The notes: generated by a model from the letters alone, not told the origin. Counted from the stretch's first letter, positions 1 through 9,825 are shown. The stretch is 64,000 nt of DNA from Bacteroides sp. (GCA_014801865.1 JAAVDH010000018.1:76279-140278); one strand, 5' to 3'. A program made the numbers and translations.

Positions 1-399
1 GACTTTACCCTCGCTTATTTCATGAGAGCTATGGCGCGATATAAGGCGCTTCAGTCGGCTGATATGGATGTAGCGCAGCGTATGGATATGCGTGAGCGTC
101 ATGCTCGCCTTATGGAGGTGATGGCCGATATGGACAGCGTGATAAAACAGTCTCCTCAGATGGCGATAGCTCACTACAACAAGGGGGTGCTTCTTGCCGA
201 ACTCCACGATTACACCTCAGCTCTAAGTGCCTTTGACAAGGCCATAGAGATACAGCCTACATTTGGCGAAGCATATTATGACAGAGGCTATGTATATTTC
301 CGTCTCGGCAACCGTAGCGCCGGAAGTGCCGACCTCAGCAAGGCCGGTGAACTTGGTGTGGTGGCGTCGTACAATCTTCTCAAACGTATGAATCAGTAA
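1..399 (+). CDS. TPR-repeat protein, C-terminal part (5' end outside window)
   Basis: The frame is open from base 1 (reads DFTLAYF before the first Met at 22), so this is the C-terminal end of a longer gene and not a gene starting at 22. The last 85 or so residues form two tetratricopeptide units: one around AHYNKGVLLAELHDYTSALSAFDKAIEIQP and the next around AYYDRGYVYFRLGNRSAGSADLSKAGELG. The helix-turn-helix spacing and small/aromatic residues are typical of protein-protein interaction TPRs. The upstream function cannot be judged. The gene ends 48 bases before the permease gene, with a copy of the intergenic TAAGTAAGTC repeat between them. Confidence 0.8.
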   Translation, partial: DFTLAYFMRAMARYKALQSADMDVAQRMDMRERHARLMEVMADMDSVIKQSPQMAIAHYNKGVLLAELHDYTSALSAFDKAIEIQPTFGEAYYDRGYVYFRLGNRSAGSADLSKAGELGVVASYNLLKRMNQ

Positions 400-414
400 G
401 CTTTCGTTTATAAA

Positions 415-434
415 ATACTAAGTAAGTCTTCAAA
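415..434 (+). repeat. Solo copy of the TAAGTAAGTC intergenic repeat end
   Basis: These 20 bases are identical to 9824-9843, the left end of the large palindromic element at 9.8-10.0 kb. Here only the end sequence is present, in the 48-base gap between the TPR gene and the permease gene. Confidence 0.6.
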
Positions 435-447
435 CCACGAGATATTC

Positions 448-1710
448 ATGAATCTTTCGATTTTTATTGGTCGCCGTCTCAGTTTTAACCCCGGCTCCGG
501 GCGTCCCACCCCTCCCGGAGTGGCAGTGGGTGTAGCCGGTATCGCGTTGGCACTGATAGTCATGATGGTGTCTATCGCCGTGGTAACAGGCTTTAAGCAT
601 GAAATCCGAGAGAAGGTGACCGGCTTCGAGTCAGAAATCACGATCTATGCTCACGACATGCAGACCGGGGAATATGAAAGCAGTGGTTTTCAGCTTACGC
701 CTTCGCTACGCAGTGTTATAGCTCAGTCGGCCGGGGAGGATGCAAGAGTAACCTACTCCGTGCGTCAGCCGGGTATATTAAAGACTGACAGTGCATTTAC
801 CGGGGTGGTCATCAAGGGTGTGTCGCCCGACTTTGACTGGACTTTCGTGCGCGAGGCTCTTGTCAGCGGCGAGATACCCGACTATGCAAATTGCGATGAC
901 GAACTTACGAATACTATAATCATCTCTTCGGATATGGCGCGTAAGCTTGGAGCCGTAGAGGGTGACCGTATATATGCTCACTTCTTCCGCAACAACACCA
1001 TAGCTTCGCGTCGTCTTACCGTAAAGGCGGTGTACGACACCCGTTTCAGCGATTATGACGGGCTCTATGCCTTTACTCCCGCTCTGCTTCTACAGCAGCT
1101 TGCCGGAGTTGACTCCACGACAGTAGGAGCGGTGGAGATAAACGGTATTCAGGGTAGGGACGTGGAGGAGGTTACTGACCGACTGCGCGCGGCCACCATG
1201 CAGTTGAGCATCAATGACACACCCGGACGTATCTATGAGGTGTCAAACGTACGTCAGGCGGGAGCCATGTACTTCAATTGGCTCGAACTGCTTGATACCA
1301 ACGTAGCCGTGATACTTATTTTGATGACTTTAGTATCGGGATTCACCCTCATATCAAGCTTGTTCATTTTGATACTTGACCGTATCAATACCATAGGTCT
1401 GCTCAAAGCCATGGGTGCCGACAACTCGCTGGTAAGGGCCATATTCATAGTCATGGCCGAGCGTCTTGTGGTCCGTGGGCTTGTTATCGGTAATATCATC
1501 GGTCTCGGACTGCTGTTTGTGCAGCATAAGTGGCATCTGCTTCCGCTTGACCCCGAGGCTTATTATCTTGCATTTGTGCCGGTGGAGATTAACTGGTGGT
1601 ATATCGTGGCTCTCAATGTAGGAGTGGCGGTAGTGTCATGCCTGATGCTTATTCTGCCCTCACAGATGATTTCAACACTCTCGCCAGCGCGTAGCATCCG
1701 ATATGAATGA
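448..1710 (+). CDS. LolC/LolE-like lipoprotein-releasing ABC transporter permease
   Basis: FtsX/MacB-fold permease of 420 aa, the usual length for LolC/E. Topology is visible: cytoplasmic N-terminus, one membrane helix at about residues 27-48, a periplasmic domain of about 220 residues, then three helices at roughly 277-300, 328-352 and 375-405. In the Lol system such subunits pair with the LolD ATPase to extract lipoproteins from the inner membrane; no ATPase gene lies in the window, so the transport substrate is inferred from family only. The start at 448 places the basic IGRRL stretch just before the first helix, as in relatives. Confidence 0.85.
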   Translation: MNLSIFIGRRLSFNPGSGRPTPPGVAVGVAGIALALIVMMVSIAVVTGFKHEIREKVTGFESEITIYAHDMQTGEYESSGFQLTPSLRSVIAQSAGEDARVTYSVRQPGILKTDSAFTGVVIKGVSPDFDWTFVREALVSGEIPDYANCDDELTNTIIISSDMARKLGAVEGDRIYAHFFRNNTIASRRLTVKAVYDTRFSDYDGLYAFTPALLLQQLAGVDSTTVGAVEINGIQGRDVEEVTDRLRAATMQLSINDTPGRIYEVSNVRQAGAMYFNWLELLDTNVAVILILMTLVSGFTLISSLFILILDRINTIGLLKAMGADNSLVRAIFIVMAERLVVRGLVIGNIIGLGLLFVQHKWHLLPLDPEAYYLAFVPVEINWWYIVALNVGVAVVSCLMLILPSQMISTLSPARSIRYE

Positions 1711-1798
1711 TTATTGCCAGAATGTCAAAACCTTTTTTGGCATGATATTTGTTTACACTATCGGTAATCCCTGTCTACACAAATGAGGGAAATTTTCG

Positions 1799-1806
1799 TA
1801 TTTTTG
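1799..1806 (+). promoter_or_regulatory. Bacteroidetes-type -7 box before rsfS
   Basis: TATTTTTG matches the TAnnTTTG -7 consensus, 60 bases upstream of the rsfS start. No good TTTG -33 partner is seen at the right distance, so this is a half match. Confidence 0.5.
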
Positions 1807-1865
1807 CAATCAAATGCCCGTAGTCACTCTCCTGTGACGCAAGGGTTAACTTTAACCTAACTCAG

Positions 1866-2225
1866 ATGACTCAAACACCTGACATCACATCACTGATAAT
1901 CGAAGGAATACGCGACCGCAAGGGCCGCAATATCACTACTATAGACCTCTCCGGCATAGAAGGTGCCGCAGTCAATAACTTCATAATATGCGAAGGTACT
2001 TCGGCCATGCACGTATCATCGATTGCTGATAGCATACGCGACTATCTGCTTGAGCATGGCGGTATAAAGCCTTATAATTACGATGGCTACCGCAACTGCC
2101 AGTGGATAGTGATAGACTACGGTGACACTCTAGTGCATGTCTTCGCACCGGAAATGCGCAGTCACTACGATCTCGAGAGCCTTTGGAGCGATGCTCCCGC
2201 TACGGAGATTCCCGATCTGCTGTAG
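1866..2225 (+). CDS. rsfS: Ribosomal silencing factor RsfS
   Basis: A 119-aa protein of the RsfS/Iojap family, which binds ribosomal protein L14 on the large subunit and blocks subunit joining when nutrients are short. The family hallmarks are visible: GRNITTIDLSGI near the N-terminus, then FIICEGTSAMHVSSIADSI, YDGYRNCQWIVIDYGDTLVHVF and a final acidic YDLESLW motif. Length is normal. It sits 69 bases upstream of ftsH on the same strand, the standard Bacteroidales order, and is probably cotranscribed with it. Confidence 0.95.
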   Translation: MTQTPDITSLIIEGIRDRKGRNITTIDLSGIEGAAVNNFIICEGTSAMHVSSIADSIRDYLLEHGGIKPYNYDGYRNCQWIVIDYGDTLVHVFAPEMRSHYDLESLWSDAPATEIPDLL

Positions 2226-2294
2226 GCGATCACTGTCTCTATCCTGTGTTCTTTTCGACTTCATTCCCCCCTCCTAATATAGTTTTTCTCCGTT

Positions 2295-4421
2295 ATGCCA
2301 ACTAATCCCACACCCCCCAAGCCCAATAAGCCTAAGAAATTTCAGATACGGTTTAATTTATTCTGGATGTACGCCATAGTACTCGTGTGTCTTGTAGGCT
2401 TGCTTTATGTTGATGACAACTCCATGAGCCGCGAAGTCTCATATAACAAGTTTGAATCATACGTAGAGTCGGGTGGCGTAAAAAAGATTATAGTCTTTAC
2501 CAACAAGAATATGGCCGAGGCCGTGCTCAACGACTCGCTCGCCAATGTAGTATTTTCGGCCAATTATAAGCCTGACGCCGGCGTCAGTGCCAAGATACTT
2601 ACCGACATACCATCCGCAGACAAGCTCGCAGAGAAGATTGACAACTGGCGCAATCAGGGCGTGTTTAACGGTGATGTCAATTATGAGAAAAGTACGGACT
2701 ACGGCAATCTTCTGTGGGGCTTCGGTCCTATAGTGTTGCTCATAGCCTTCTGGTTCTTCATGATGCGCCGTATGGGCGGTAAGGATGGCGGAGCCGGCGG
2801 AGTGTTCAGCGTCGGTAAATCCAAAGCGAAGATATTTGACAAGGATGGCCCTATACAGGTCACCTTCAAGGATGTGGCCGGACTTTCCGAGGCTAAGACC
2901 GAGATAGAGGAAATCGTGGAATTCCTGAAGCATCCTCAGCGCTATACCGATCTTGGCGGTAAGATACCCAAGGGTGCACTCCTTGTAGGCCCTCCCGGTA
3001 CGGGTAAGACCCTTCTGGCCAAGGCTGTGGCCGGAGAGGCCAATGTGCCGTTCTTCTCCATGTCAGGCTCAGACTTCGTAGAGATGTTTGTCGGTGTGGG
3101 TGCTTCACGTGTCCGCGACCTATTCCGTCAGGCCAAGGAGAAGGCTCCCTGTATAGTATTTATTGACGAGATTGACGCCGTGGGACGTGCCCGAGGACGC
3201 AATCCGAACATGGGCGCCAATGATGAACGCGAGAATACCCTCAACCAGCTGTTGACCGAGATGGATGGTTTCGGGACAAACAGCGGTGTGATAATACTGG
3301 CGGCCACCAACCGTGCCGACATACTTGACAAGGCCCTGCTGCGTGCCGGACGATTTGACCGTCAGATCTATGTGGATCTTCCCGAACTCAACGACCGTGT
3401 GGCTATCTTCAACGTACATCTGCGCAATATAAAGACAGATGATACTGTCGACGTAGAGTTGCTGGCACGTCAGACTCCGGGGTTCTCGGGTGCTGACATA
3501 GCCAACGTATGTAATGAAGCCGCTCTTATCGCTGCCCGTCATAATAAGACTCTTGTAGGCAAACAGGATTTCATCGATGCGGTGGACCGTGTGATCGGTG
3601 GACTCGAAAAGCGCTCGAAGATAACTACCGATGAAGAGAAGCGTGCCATAGCCGTTCATGAGGCAGGTCATGCCACTGTGTCATGGCATCTGAAATATGC
3701 CAACCCTCTCATCAAGGTCACTATCGTGCCCCGAGGTAAGGCACTCGGTGCTGCATGGTATCTTCCTGAGGAACGTCAGATAACACCTGCTCAGGCTCTT
3801 CTTGACGAGATGTGTGCCACTCTTGGCGGACGAGCCGCCGAGGAACTGTTCCTTGGCAGAATATCTACCGGTGCGGCCAACGACCTTGAGCGTGTGACCA
3901 AACAGGCTTATGCCATGGTAGTGTATTACGGTATGAGCGACCGTCTGCCTAACCTGAGTTATTATGATTCGACGGGTCAGGACTACGGTTTCTCTAAGCC
4001 ATACAGTGACGATCGAGCCAGAATGATAGATGAAGAGGTGTCGCGAATCATAGGTGAACAGTATGAACGTGCCAAGGATATTCTGCGCAAGCATGCCGAA
4101 GGTCATGGAAAACTGGCTGACGTGCTCATCACCCGTGAGGTGATATTTACTGAGGATGTAGAGAAGATCTTCGGTAAGCGTCAGTGGATTTCGCGCACGG
4201 ATGAGATACTTGCCGCCCGCGAGAAGGAGCAGAAGCAGCTCCCCGCGACAGACTCTCCCGAGGATGTCGTGGCTGAGGAAGTAATTGTTACTCCGCCCCC
4301 TTTCCCCGGTGAAAGCAAGCCTTCTGAAGATAATAAAGAAGATAACCCCGCTGAAGATAATAAAGAAGATAAACCCTCTGAAGATAAGAAAGAGGATGAT
4401 ACTCAATCTGAAAGCAAATAA
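2295..4421 (+). CDS. ftsH: ATP-dependent zinc metalloprotease FtsH
   Basis: Membrane-anchored AAA+ protease of 708 aa that degrades damaged membrane and some soluble proteins. Two membrane helices at about residues 20-40 and 142-158 flank a periplasmic domain. The AAA module carries Walker A GPPGTGKT (232-239), Walker B VFIDEID and the second region of homology [17 protein letters not shown]. The zinc site HEAGH is at 455-459. The last 70 residues are a low-complexity acidic/lysine tail made partly of three near-identical 9-residue repeats; this tail is longer and more repetitive than in typical FtsH. A hairpin terminator follows. Confidence 0.97.
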   Translation: MPTNPTPPKPNKPKKFQIRFNLFWMYAIVLVCLVGLLYVDDNSMSREVSYNKFESYVESGGVKKIIVFTNKNMAEAVLNDSLANVVFSANYKPDAGVSAKILTDIPSADKLAEKIDNWRNQGVFNGDVNYEKSTDYGNLLWGFGPIVLLIAFWFFMMRRMGGKDGGAGGVFSVGKSKAKIFDKDGPIQVTFKDVAGLSEAKTEIEEIVEFLKHPQRYTDLGGKIPKGALLVGPPGTGKTLLAKAVAGEANVPFFSMSGSDFVEMFVGVGASRVRDLFRQAKEKAPCIVFIDEIDAVGRARGRNPNMGANDERENTLNQLLTEMDGFGTNSGVIILAATNRADILDKALLRAGRFDRQIYVDLPELNDRVAIFNVHLRNIKTDDTVDVELLARQTPGFSGADIANVCNEAALIAARHNKTLVGKQDFIDAVDRVIGGLEKRSKITTDEEKRAIAVHEAGHATVSWHLKYANPLIKVTIVPRGKALGAAWYLPEERQITPAQALLDEMCATLGGRAAEELFLGRISTGAANDLERVTKQAYAMVVYYGMSDRLPNLSYYDSTGQDYGFSKPYSDDRARMIDEEVSRIIGEQYERAKDILRKHAEGHGKLADVLITREVIFTEDVEKIFGKRQWISRTDEILAAREKEQKQLPATDSPEDVVAEEVIVTPPPFPGESKPSEDNKEDNPAEDNKEDKPSEDKKEDDTQSESK
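4320..4400 (+). repeat. Three 27-base tandem repeats in the ftsH tail
   Basis: Units 4320-4346, 4347-4373 and 4374-4400 encode [18 protein letters not shown] and PSEDKKEDD. The first two units differ at only four bases, which suggests recent slippage-type expansion. Confidence 0.85.
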
Positions 4422-4454
4422 CGAATAGTACCGAATCATACCTTTTTATTAAAA

Positions 4455-4511
4455 TAATGACCGGGTGTCAATATGCTGTATTCAATATGGCATTATGACA
4501 CCCGGTCATTG
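4455..4511 (+). terminator. Hairpin terminator after ftsH
   Basis: Arms TGACCGGGTGTCA (4458-4470) and TGACACCCGGTCA (4496-4508) are perfectly complementary, extended by A-T pairs outside. There is no long T run, so termination may be factor-assisted. Confidence 0.7.
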
Positions 4512-4590
4512 CTTTATGCCATCGCGCTATGTTGTCTTACAGTCGCGATAAAAGGCACTCTATAAGAAGGGCGGCTAATGAAAAATTTAC

Positions 4591-4598
4591 TAAATTTG
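4591..4598 (+). promoter_or_regulatory. Bacteroidetes-type -7 box before the tricorn-like gene
   Basis: TAAATTTG fits TAnnTTTG, 58 bases before the start at 4656, and lies after the ftsH terminator, so the protease gene is probably its own transcription unit. Confidence 0.55.
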
Positions 4599-4655
4599 TG
4601 GTAATTTAGGGCGGGCGAGTGGAATTAGCCTGCTACATATAAAGATTACTTGCAA

Positions 4656-7600
4656 ATGAAGAAGTTTTTCCTGACTCTGCTTGCGGCCTCGTCACTGACC
4701 GGAGTGTCGGCGGTGACTCCTCTATGGCTTCGCGACGTAAAGCTGTCGCCCGACGGCAAGCAAATAGCCTTTACATACAAGGGTGATATCTACAAAGTAA
4801 ATGCTAACGGCGGACAGGCTGTGCGACTCACGACCAATGCCGGTTATGACAGTCGCCCCGTTTGGTCACCCGACGGCTCGAAGATCGCTTTTGCATCAGA
4901 CCGTCACGGTGGTAAGGATGTGTACATTATGTCGTCAGAGGGCGGTAAAGCCAAGCGCCTGACGTACAATTCAGCCAAGGAGACTCCCGAATCATTCTCT
5001 CCCGACGGCTCGGAGGTATATTTCTCTGCTACGATTCAGGATCCTGCTTCGAGCGCATCATTTCCAACCCGCTCTCAGGCCGAAGTGTATGCCGTGTCTG
5101 TTGACGGAGGTAAAATCCGTCAGATTCTCGCCACCCCTGCCGAAAATATCAGCTTTATACCTCAGGGCAATGGCTTTGTATACGAAAATGTCAAGGGCTT
5201 TGAGGATAAGTGGCGCAAACACCACACTTCGTCTATTACCCGCGACATCTGGCGCTATGACACCACCACCGGTCAACACCTTAACCTCACCTCGCATGAT
5301 GGTGAAGACCGATGCCCGGTAGTGTCGGCCGACGGCTCTATGCTTTACTTCCTCAGTGAGCGCGACGGTGGCTCCTTTAATCTCTACAGCACTTCGCTGG
5401 ATCGTCCTGTCCGTCTTACTCAGCTGACGGATTTTGATACTCATCCCCTGCGATTCCTCAGTATAGGCGGCAATGATCTGCTGGCATTTACCTACGATGG
5501 TGAAATATATACACTTGCCCCCGGAGGCCGTCCCTCGAAGGTAGCTATAGACATTACCGAAGATGAGGCAGATTCTGAAAAGAAAATCTCAGTCACCAAT
5601 GCCCGTGAGTCGGCCGTTTCGCCCGATGGGAAGCAAGTGGCGTTTACCAATCGTGGCGAGGTATTCGTGACCTCTGTAGAATATCCCTCGACAAAACAGG
5701 TTACCCATACTACAGCGGCGGAATATGGCTTGTCGTGGAGCAAAGACGGCCGTGAACTCTACTACACATCTGACCGCAGCGGACGTCCCAACATATATCG
5801 TGCGTCAATTGTGCGCAAAGACGACCCCAATTTCTCTAACGCCACTTTAATTGAAGAAGAGTTGGTGATGCCTGCCGACGGCGTAGAACGGGCTTATCCT
5901 CAACTGTCGCCCGACGGCAAGAAACTGGCCTATATCGAAGACCGCAATAAGCTCAGAGTTAAAGACCTCGCTACCGGAGAGGTTCGCGAACTCACCTCGG
6001 GAAATACTACTAACTACCGTACCGGAGGCTTTGATGTGGTGTGGAGTCCCGACAGCCGCTGGTTGCTCCTGGAGATTATGAATCCTCTCCACGAGCCCTA
6101 CGGCGATATCGCCATCATCAATGTGGCCACGGGCGAGATGATACCCCTCACGGCCACAGGCTACTTCGACGAGCGTCCGCGCTGGGCACTTGACGGTAAC
6201 GCCGTGCTGTTTGCCTCGGAGCGCTACGGTATGCGCAACCACGCTTCATGGGGTTCTGAGTATGACGTGATGATGGTGTTTCTCAACAATGAGGCTTACG
6301 ACCGTTTCCGCCTCAATGAGGAGGACTACGCATTGCTCAAGGAAGTCGAGAAGCAGCAGAAAAAGGATGCACCCAAGAGCAAGGAAGATGACAAGAAGTC
6401 GAAGAACGACAAAAAGTCAAAGAAAGATGGAGGAAAGTCTGATAAATCATCAGATAAATCATCTGACGATAATTCGGCTGTGAAGCCAATCGTGGTGGAT
6501 GTCGAAGGTATACAGGACCGCGTAGTGCGACTTACACCCAACTCCAGCGATCTCGCCGACTTTATCCTCACAGACGATGGCGAGACACTCTATTATCTCT
6601 CAGCCTTTGAGAAGGGATATGATTTGTGGAAAAAGCAGCTCCGTAAGGGTGATGTAAGTCTGGTAAAGAAACTTGGTAGCGGCCACGCAAGCATGGCAAG
6701 TGATAAGGATGGCAATATCTTCCTCCTGGGCAGTAGCATCAAGAAGATGAACCCCAAGGGTGAATCAATGAAGAATGTGTCGATCAACACTTCCATGAAG
6801 ATGGATACCCGCAAGGAGCGTGAATATCTCCTGGAGTACCTGCGCAATGAAGCCCGCGAACGTTTCTACCTGCCCGATATGGGGATCGACTGGGATGCCT
6901 ACGTGGATGCCTACGCCAAGTTCCTGCCGCATATCTCTAACAACTATGACTTCGCCGACCTCATGAGCGAACTCCTCGGAGAACTCAATGTGTCGCACTC
7001 AGGCGGACGTTATTCAGCTCCCGGAGCTATGGATGCCACCGCATCGCTCGGTCTGCTGTTTGACCTGACGGCTCCCGGCAAGGGGCTTACCGTGGAAGAA
7101 ATCGTTAAGGGCGGCCCGTTTGACCGTGCTACTACCCGTGTCAAGCCCGGTGATGTAGTAGAATCAATCAATGGCGTGGCTCTCACCGATTCTATCGATT
7201 GGGCCGAACCACTCAATAATACAGCCAAGCGCAAGACCCTCGTAGGTATCTACAGCCCCTCGAACGGTCAGCGCTGGGAAGAGGTAGTGTTACCCATCAG
7301 TGCAGGTGCCCTCAACAATCTGCTTTACAATCGCTGGGTGAAGAGAAATGAAGCTGTTGTCGATAGTCTTTCGTCAGGTCGACTGGGTTACGTGCATATC
7401 CGCTCTATGGATGATAATAGCTTCCGTAAGGTATACTCAGCGTTGCTCGGACGATATGTAGGCAAAGAGGGAGTTGTTATAGACACCCGCTGGAATGGCG
7501 GTGGTCGTCTTCACGAAGATATCGAGGTATTGTTCAGCGGAGAAAAGTATCTCACTCAGGAGATTCACGGACGTGAGTCGTCAGAGATGCCCTCACGCCG

Positions 7601-7940
7601 CTGGAATAAGCCGAGTATCATGATAATCGGTGAGGCCAACTACAGTAATGCTCATGGTACTCCCTGGGTATACAAGCATAAGAAGTTGGGTAAACTCGTA
7701 GGTATGCCTGTGCCCGGAACCATGTCGAGCGTCAACTGGATAACACTGCAGGATCCGTCGCTCGTGTTCGGTGTGCCTGTAGTGGCATTCCGTACCGCCG
7801 AAGGGACATATCTCGAAAACTCTCAGCTCGAACCTGATGTGAAGGTGGCCAACGACCCTGCAGAACTGGTCAAGGGTCACGACGCTCAGCTTGAGACCGC
7901 CGTAACTACCCTTCTCAACGATCTTGACGCCAAGAAGTAA
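4656..7940 (+). CDS. Tricorn-like secreted S41 peptidase
   Basis: Large periplasmic protease of 1094 aa from the ATG at 4656; an in-frame TTG at 4650 is less likely because MKKFFLTLLAASSLTGVSA is a clean signal peptide. The order is that of tricorn: TolB/WD-like beta-propeller repeats (many SPDGK/SPDGS motifs, residues about 25-540), a strongly charged Lys/Asp/Ser linker near 565-610, a helical C1 region, a PDZ domain around 800-880 (KPGDVVESING) and the S41 core. Likely catalytic residues are His781 in NVSHSGG and Ser997 in ANYSNAHG, with a Glu near LENSQLEPDV. Tricorn homologues trim peptides; the substrate here is unknown. The gene stands alone between two terminators. Confidence 0.9.
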   Translation: MKKFFLTLLAASSLTGVSAVTPLWLRDVKLSPDGKQIAFTYKGDIYKVNANGGQAVRLTTNAGYDSRPVWSPDGSKIAFASDRHGGKDVYIMSSEGGKAKRLTYNSAKETPESFSPDGSEVYFSATIQDPASSASFPTRSQAEVYAVSVDGGKIRQILATPAENISFIPQGNGFVYENVKGFEDKWRKHHTSSITRDIWRYDTTTGQHLNLTSHDGEDRCPVVSADGSMLYFLSERDGGSFNLYSTSLDRPVRLTQLTDFDTHPLRFLSIGGNDLLAFTYDGEIYTLAPGGRPSKVAIDITEDEADSEKKISVTNARESAVSPDGKQVAFTNRGEVFVTSVEYPSTKQVTHTTAAEYGLSWSKDGRELYYTSDRSGRPNIYRASIVRKDDPNFSNATLIEEELVMPADGVERAYPQLSPDGKKLAYIEDRNKLRVKDLATGEVRELTSGNTTNYRTGGFDVVWSPDSRWLLLEIMNPLHEPYGDIAIINVATGEMIPLTATGYFDERPRWALDGNAVLFASERYGMRNHASWGSEYDVMMVFLNNEAYDRFRLNEEDYALLKEVEKQQKKDAPKSKEDDKKSKNDKKSKKDGGKSDKSSDKSSDDNSAVKPIVVDVEGIQDRVVRLTPNSSDLADFILTDDGETLYYLSAFEKGYDLWKKQLRKGDVSLVKKLGSGHASMASDKDGNIFLLGSSIKKMNPKGESMKNVSINTSMKMDTRKEREYLLEYLRNEARERFYLPDMGIDWDAYVDAYAKFLPHISNNYDFADLMSELLGELNVSHSGGRYSAPGAMDATASLGLLFDLTAPGKGLTVEEIVKGGPFDRATTRVKPGDVVESINGVALTDSIDWAEPLNNTAKRKTLVGIYSPSNGQRWEEVVLPISAGALNNLLYNRWVKRNEAVVDSLSSGRLGYVHIRSMDDNSFRKVYSALLGRYVGKEGVVIDTRWNGGGRLHEDIEVLFSGEKYLTQEIHGRESSEMPSRRWNKPSIMIIGEANYSNAHGTPWVYKHKKLGKLVGMPVPGTMSSVNWITLQDPSLVFGVPVVAFRTAEGTYLENSQLEPDVKVANDPAELVKGHDAQLETAVTTLLNDLDAKK

Positions 7941-7960
7941 GACAGTTAATTACTGAATAT

Positions 7961-8007
7961 AAAAGAATTAGGCCGCGCATCAATTAGATGCGCGGCCTAA
8001 TTCTTTT
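7961..8007. terminator. Bidirectional terminator between the tricorn-like gene and tatD
   Basis: A perfect 21-base inverted repeat (7961-7981 and 7987-8007) with a 5-base loop, ending in T on both strands (AAAAGAATT / AATTCTTTT). It lies between convergent genes and serves both. Confidence 0.92.
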
Positions 8008-8018
8008 AGGAAAATCTT

Positions 8019-8789
8019 TTATAACCGGAAGAGTGTGCGGGCGTTGGCGGTGGTTATGCTGTCAAGCTCCTCAACCGGTATGCCGAGATGTGAGGCTATG
8101 TGTGCGGCTGTATGGATGATGTAAGCACTTTCGTTGCGTTTGCCACGATGGGGCACGGGTGCAAGATAGGGTGAGTCTGTTTCGAGCAGCAGGCGGTCGG
8201 GGGTGATGGTGGGGAGGGTGTTGCGTACCGAGCAATTCTTAAAGGTCACTATGCCGTTGATGCCGAAGTAGAAGTCGCCGGCGCGGCGGCGTATTAGTTC
8301 CACGTCCTCCACGGAGCCTCCGAAGCTGTGAAACACACCTTGCAGCCCCTTGATTCCTTCAATCACTTCTACCGTCTCCTCCAGTCCTTCACGGCAGTGG
8401 ATTATCACCGGAAGATTCAGCTCTACAGCCATGCGACACTGGTGCTCGAATGCCTGCATCTGAGCCTCGGCGTGAGTCTTGTCCCAGTAGAGGTCTATAC
8501 CTATTTCGCCTACCGCAACATAATCCGACTGGTGGGTGCGCAGTTCATTGTCAGTTACTTCGATATCTTCTTTCCAAACGGGACCTATTTCAGTGGGGTG
8601 TAGTCCCATGGCCATGGATGTACTGTCGGGAAACTGGTCATGCAGACGTTTCATAGGCTCAATGGTGCTCAGATCAACATTGGGAAACACCATGTGGGTG
8701 ACTCCCGCATTGATGGCACGCTTTACGGCATCGGCGGGGGCAGGCTGAAACTCGGGGAGATAGAGATGGGTGTGGGTGTCAATAGCCAT
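8019..8789 (-). CDS. TatD family metal-dependent hydrolase
   Basis: A TIM-barrel metallohydrolase of 256 aa. Metal ligands of the family are visible: DTHTHL at residues 4-9, GEIGID near 96-101, VIIHCR near 130, a further histidine in VFHSFGG, and ETDSPYLAPVPHRGKRNE near 208-226, the strongest TatD signature. Family members are 3'-5' DNA exonucleases or general phosphoesterases; the exact substrate is not predictable. The start codon overlaps the stop of the upstream prenyl synthase gene (ATGA), so the two are translationally coupled. Confidence 0.93.
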   Translation of the reverse strand: MAIDTHTHLYLPEFQPAPADAVKRAINAGVTHMVFPNVDLSTIEPMKRLHDQFPDSTSMAMGLHPTEIGPVWKEDIEVTDNELRTHQSDYVAVGEIGIDLYWDKTHAEAQMQAFEHQCRMAVELNLPVIIHCREGLEETVEVIEGIKGLQGVFHSFGGSVEDVELIRRRAGDFYFGINGIVTFKNCSVRNTLPTITPDRLLLETDSPYLAPVPHRGKRNESAYIIHTAAHIASHLGIPVEELDSITTANARTLFRL

Positions 8790-9754
8790 CAGCTTACGCG
8801 TGTGGTGGATTTGTGGGCCAGTGAAGTGAAGAATTCCTTATCCTTTTCAGAAATGCCGGTGCGCTCAAGAGCGTCTATGGCCTCGCTGATATAGCAGTCG
8901 ATAAGCAGTGAGCAACGTTCAGGAAGATTGAGGCGATCATATACCTTTTTTACATTGGCTATTTTCTGAGTCTTGTCGCTCGGAGCGGTAATCTCGCGCT
9001 TCACTTCGCCGGTGGTATCCTCGCTTAATGCGGTAATCAGTAGCCATGTCTTCTTGTCGTTACAGATGTCACCGCCGATTTCCTTGCCGAATGTGGCGGG
9101 GTCACCGTAGGTGTCGAGCAGGTCGTCGCGTAGCTGGAAAGCCATGCCGAGTTTTTCTCCGTAACGGTAGAAAGCATCGCAGACATCTTCATCGGCTCCG
9201 GCCATTATGGCTCCGAGTTTGCAGGCACAGCCCAATAAGACACTGGTCTTTAGGCGTATCATATCGAGATACTCGTCAATGGTAACATCCATACGCGACT
9301 CGAAGTCCATGTCGTACTGCTGTCCCTCGTAGACCTCCATCGCGGTGGTATTGAAGAGATGGAGCACGCGCGGAAGCAATGTCTCGGTACATCCCTTTCC
9401 CATAGTTATGCCTGCCAGAGTAAGCATCGCATCGCCTGAAAGGATGGCGGATGCTTCGCCGTATTTTACGTGTACGGCCGGACGTCCGCGGCGCACCTCG
9501 GCGCGGTCCATCACGTCATCGTGAAGCAGCGTGAAATTATGATACATCTCTATGCCTACAGCCTGATTTATAGCTGTTGAGGCCTCAGCGCCAAGTGACT
9601 CACACACGGATAGTGCAAGTACAGGACGCAGGCGTTTGCCTCCGCAATCTATTGCATAGCTTATGGGTTCGTAAAGGCCTCGGGGTTGAGCAGGGTAGGG
9701 GAAGGAGTGGAGCGCATCGTTGATGAGTTCCACATACCGGTTGTATGTAAGCAT
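8789..9754 (-). CDS. Polyprenyl synthetase (short-chain isoprenyl diphosphate synthase)
   Basis: All-helical trans-prenyltransferase of 321 aa. The first aspartate-rich motif is LLHDDVMDRAEVRRGRP and the second is FQLRDDLLDTYGD; both bind the magnesium-diphosphate groups of the allylic substrate and isopentenyl diphosphate. KRLRPVLALS near residue 38 is the usual N-terminal signature. Length and motif spacing suit a farnesyl or geranylgeranyl diphosphate synthase that feeds quinone and undecaprenyl synthesis; product length cannot be fixed from sequence. The gene shares an ATGA overlap with tatD downstream. Confidence 0.93.
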   Translation of the reverse strand: MLTYNRYVELINDALHSFPYPAQPRGLYEPISYAIDCGGKRLRPVLALSVCESLGAEASTAINQAVGIEMYHNFTLLHDDVMDRAEVRRGRPAVHVKYGEASAILSGDAMLTLAGITMGKGCTETLLPRVLHLFNTTAMEVYEGQQYDMDFESRMDVTIDEYLDMIRLKTSVLLGCACKLGAIMAGADEDVCDAFYRYGEKLGMAFQLRDDLLDTYGDPATFGKEIGGDICNDKKTWLLITALSEDTTGEVKREITAPSDKTQKIANVKKVYDRLNLPERCSLLIDCYISEAIDALERTGISEKDKEFFTSLAHKSTTRVS

Positions 9755-9771
9755 GATAATGGGAGTGGGTA

Positions 9772-9779
9772 CAAATTTA
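9772..9779 (-). promoter_or_regulatory. -7 box for the prenyl synthase-tatD operon
   Basis: Reads TAAATTTG on the minus strand, 18 bases upstream of the start at 9754; a half match without a clear -33 element. Confidence 0.4.
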
Positions 9780-9825
9780 TGGTTGATCGTCAGAGTATGT
9801 TTACTTTAAAGTCTAAAATAACCAT

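Noticed and set aside
3120..4439. Long minus-strand frames opposite ftsH (183 and 252 aa)
   Set aside because: Shadows of the ftsH codon pattern with no domain, start site or promoter.
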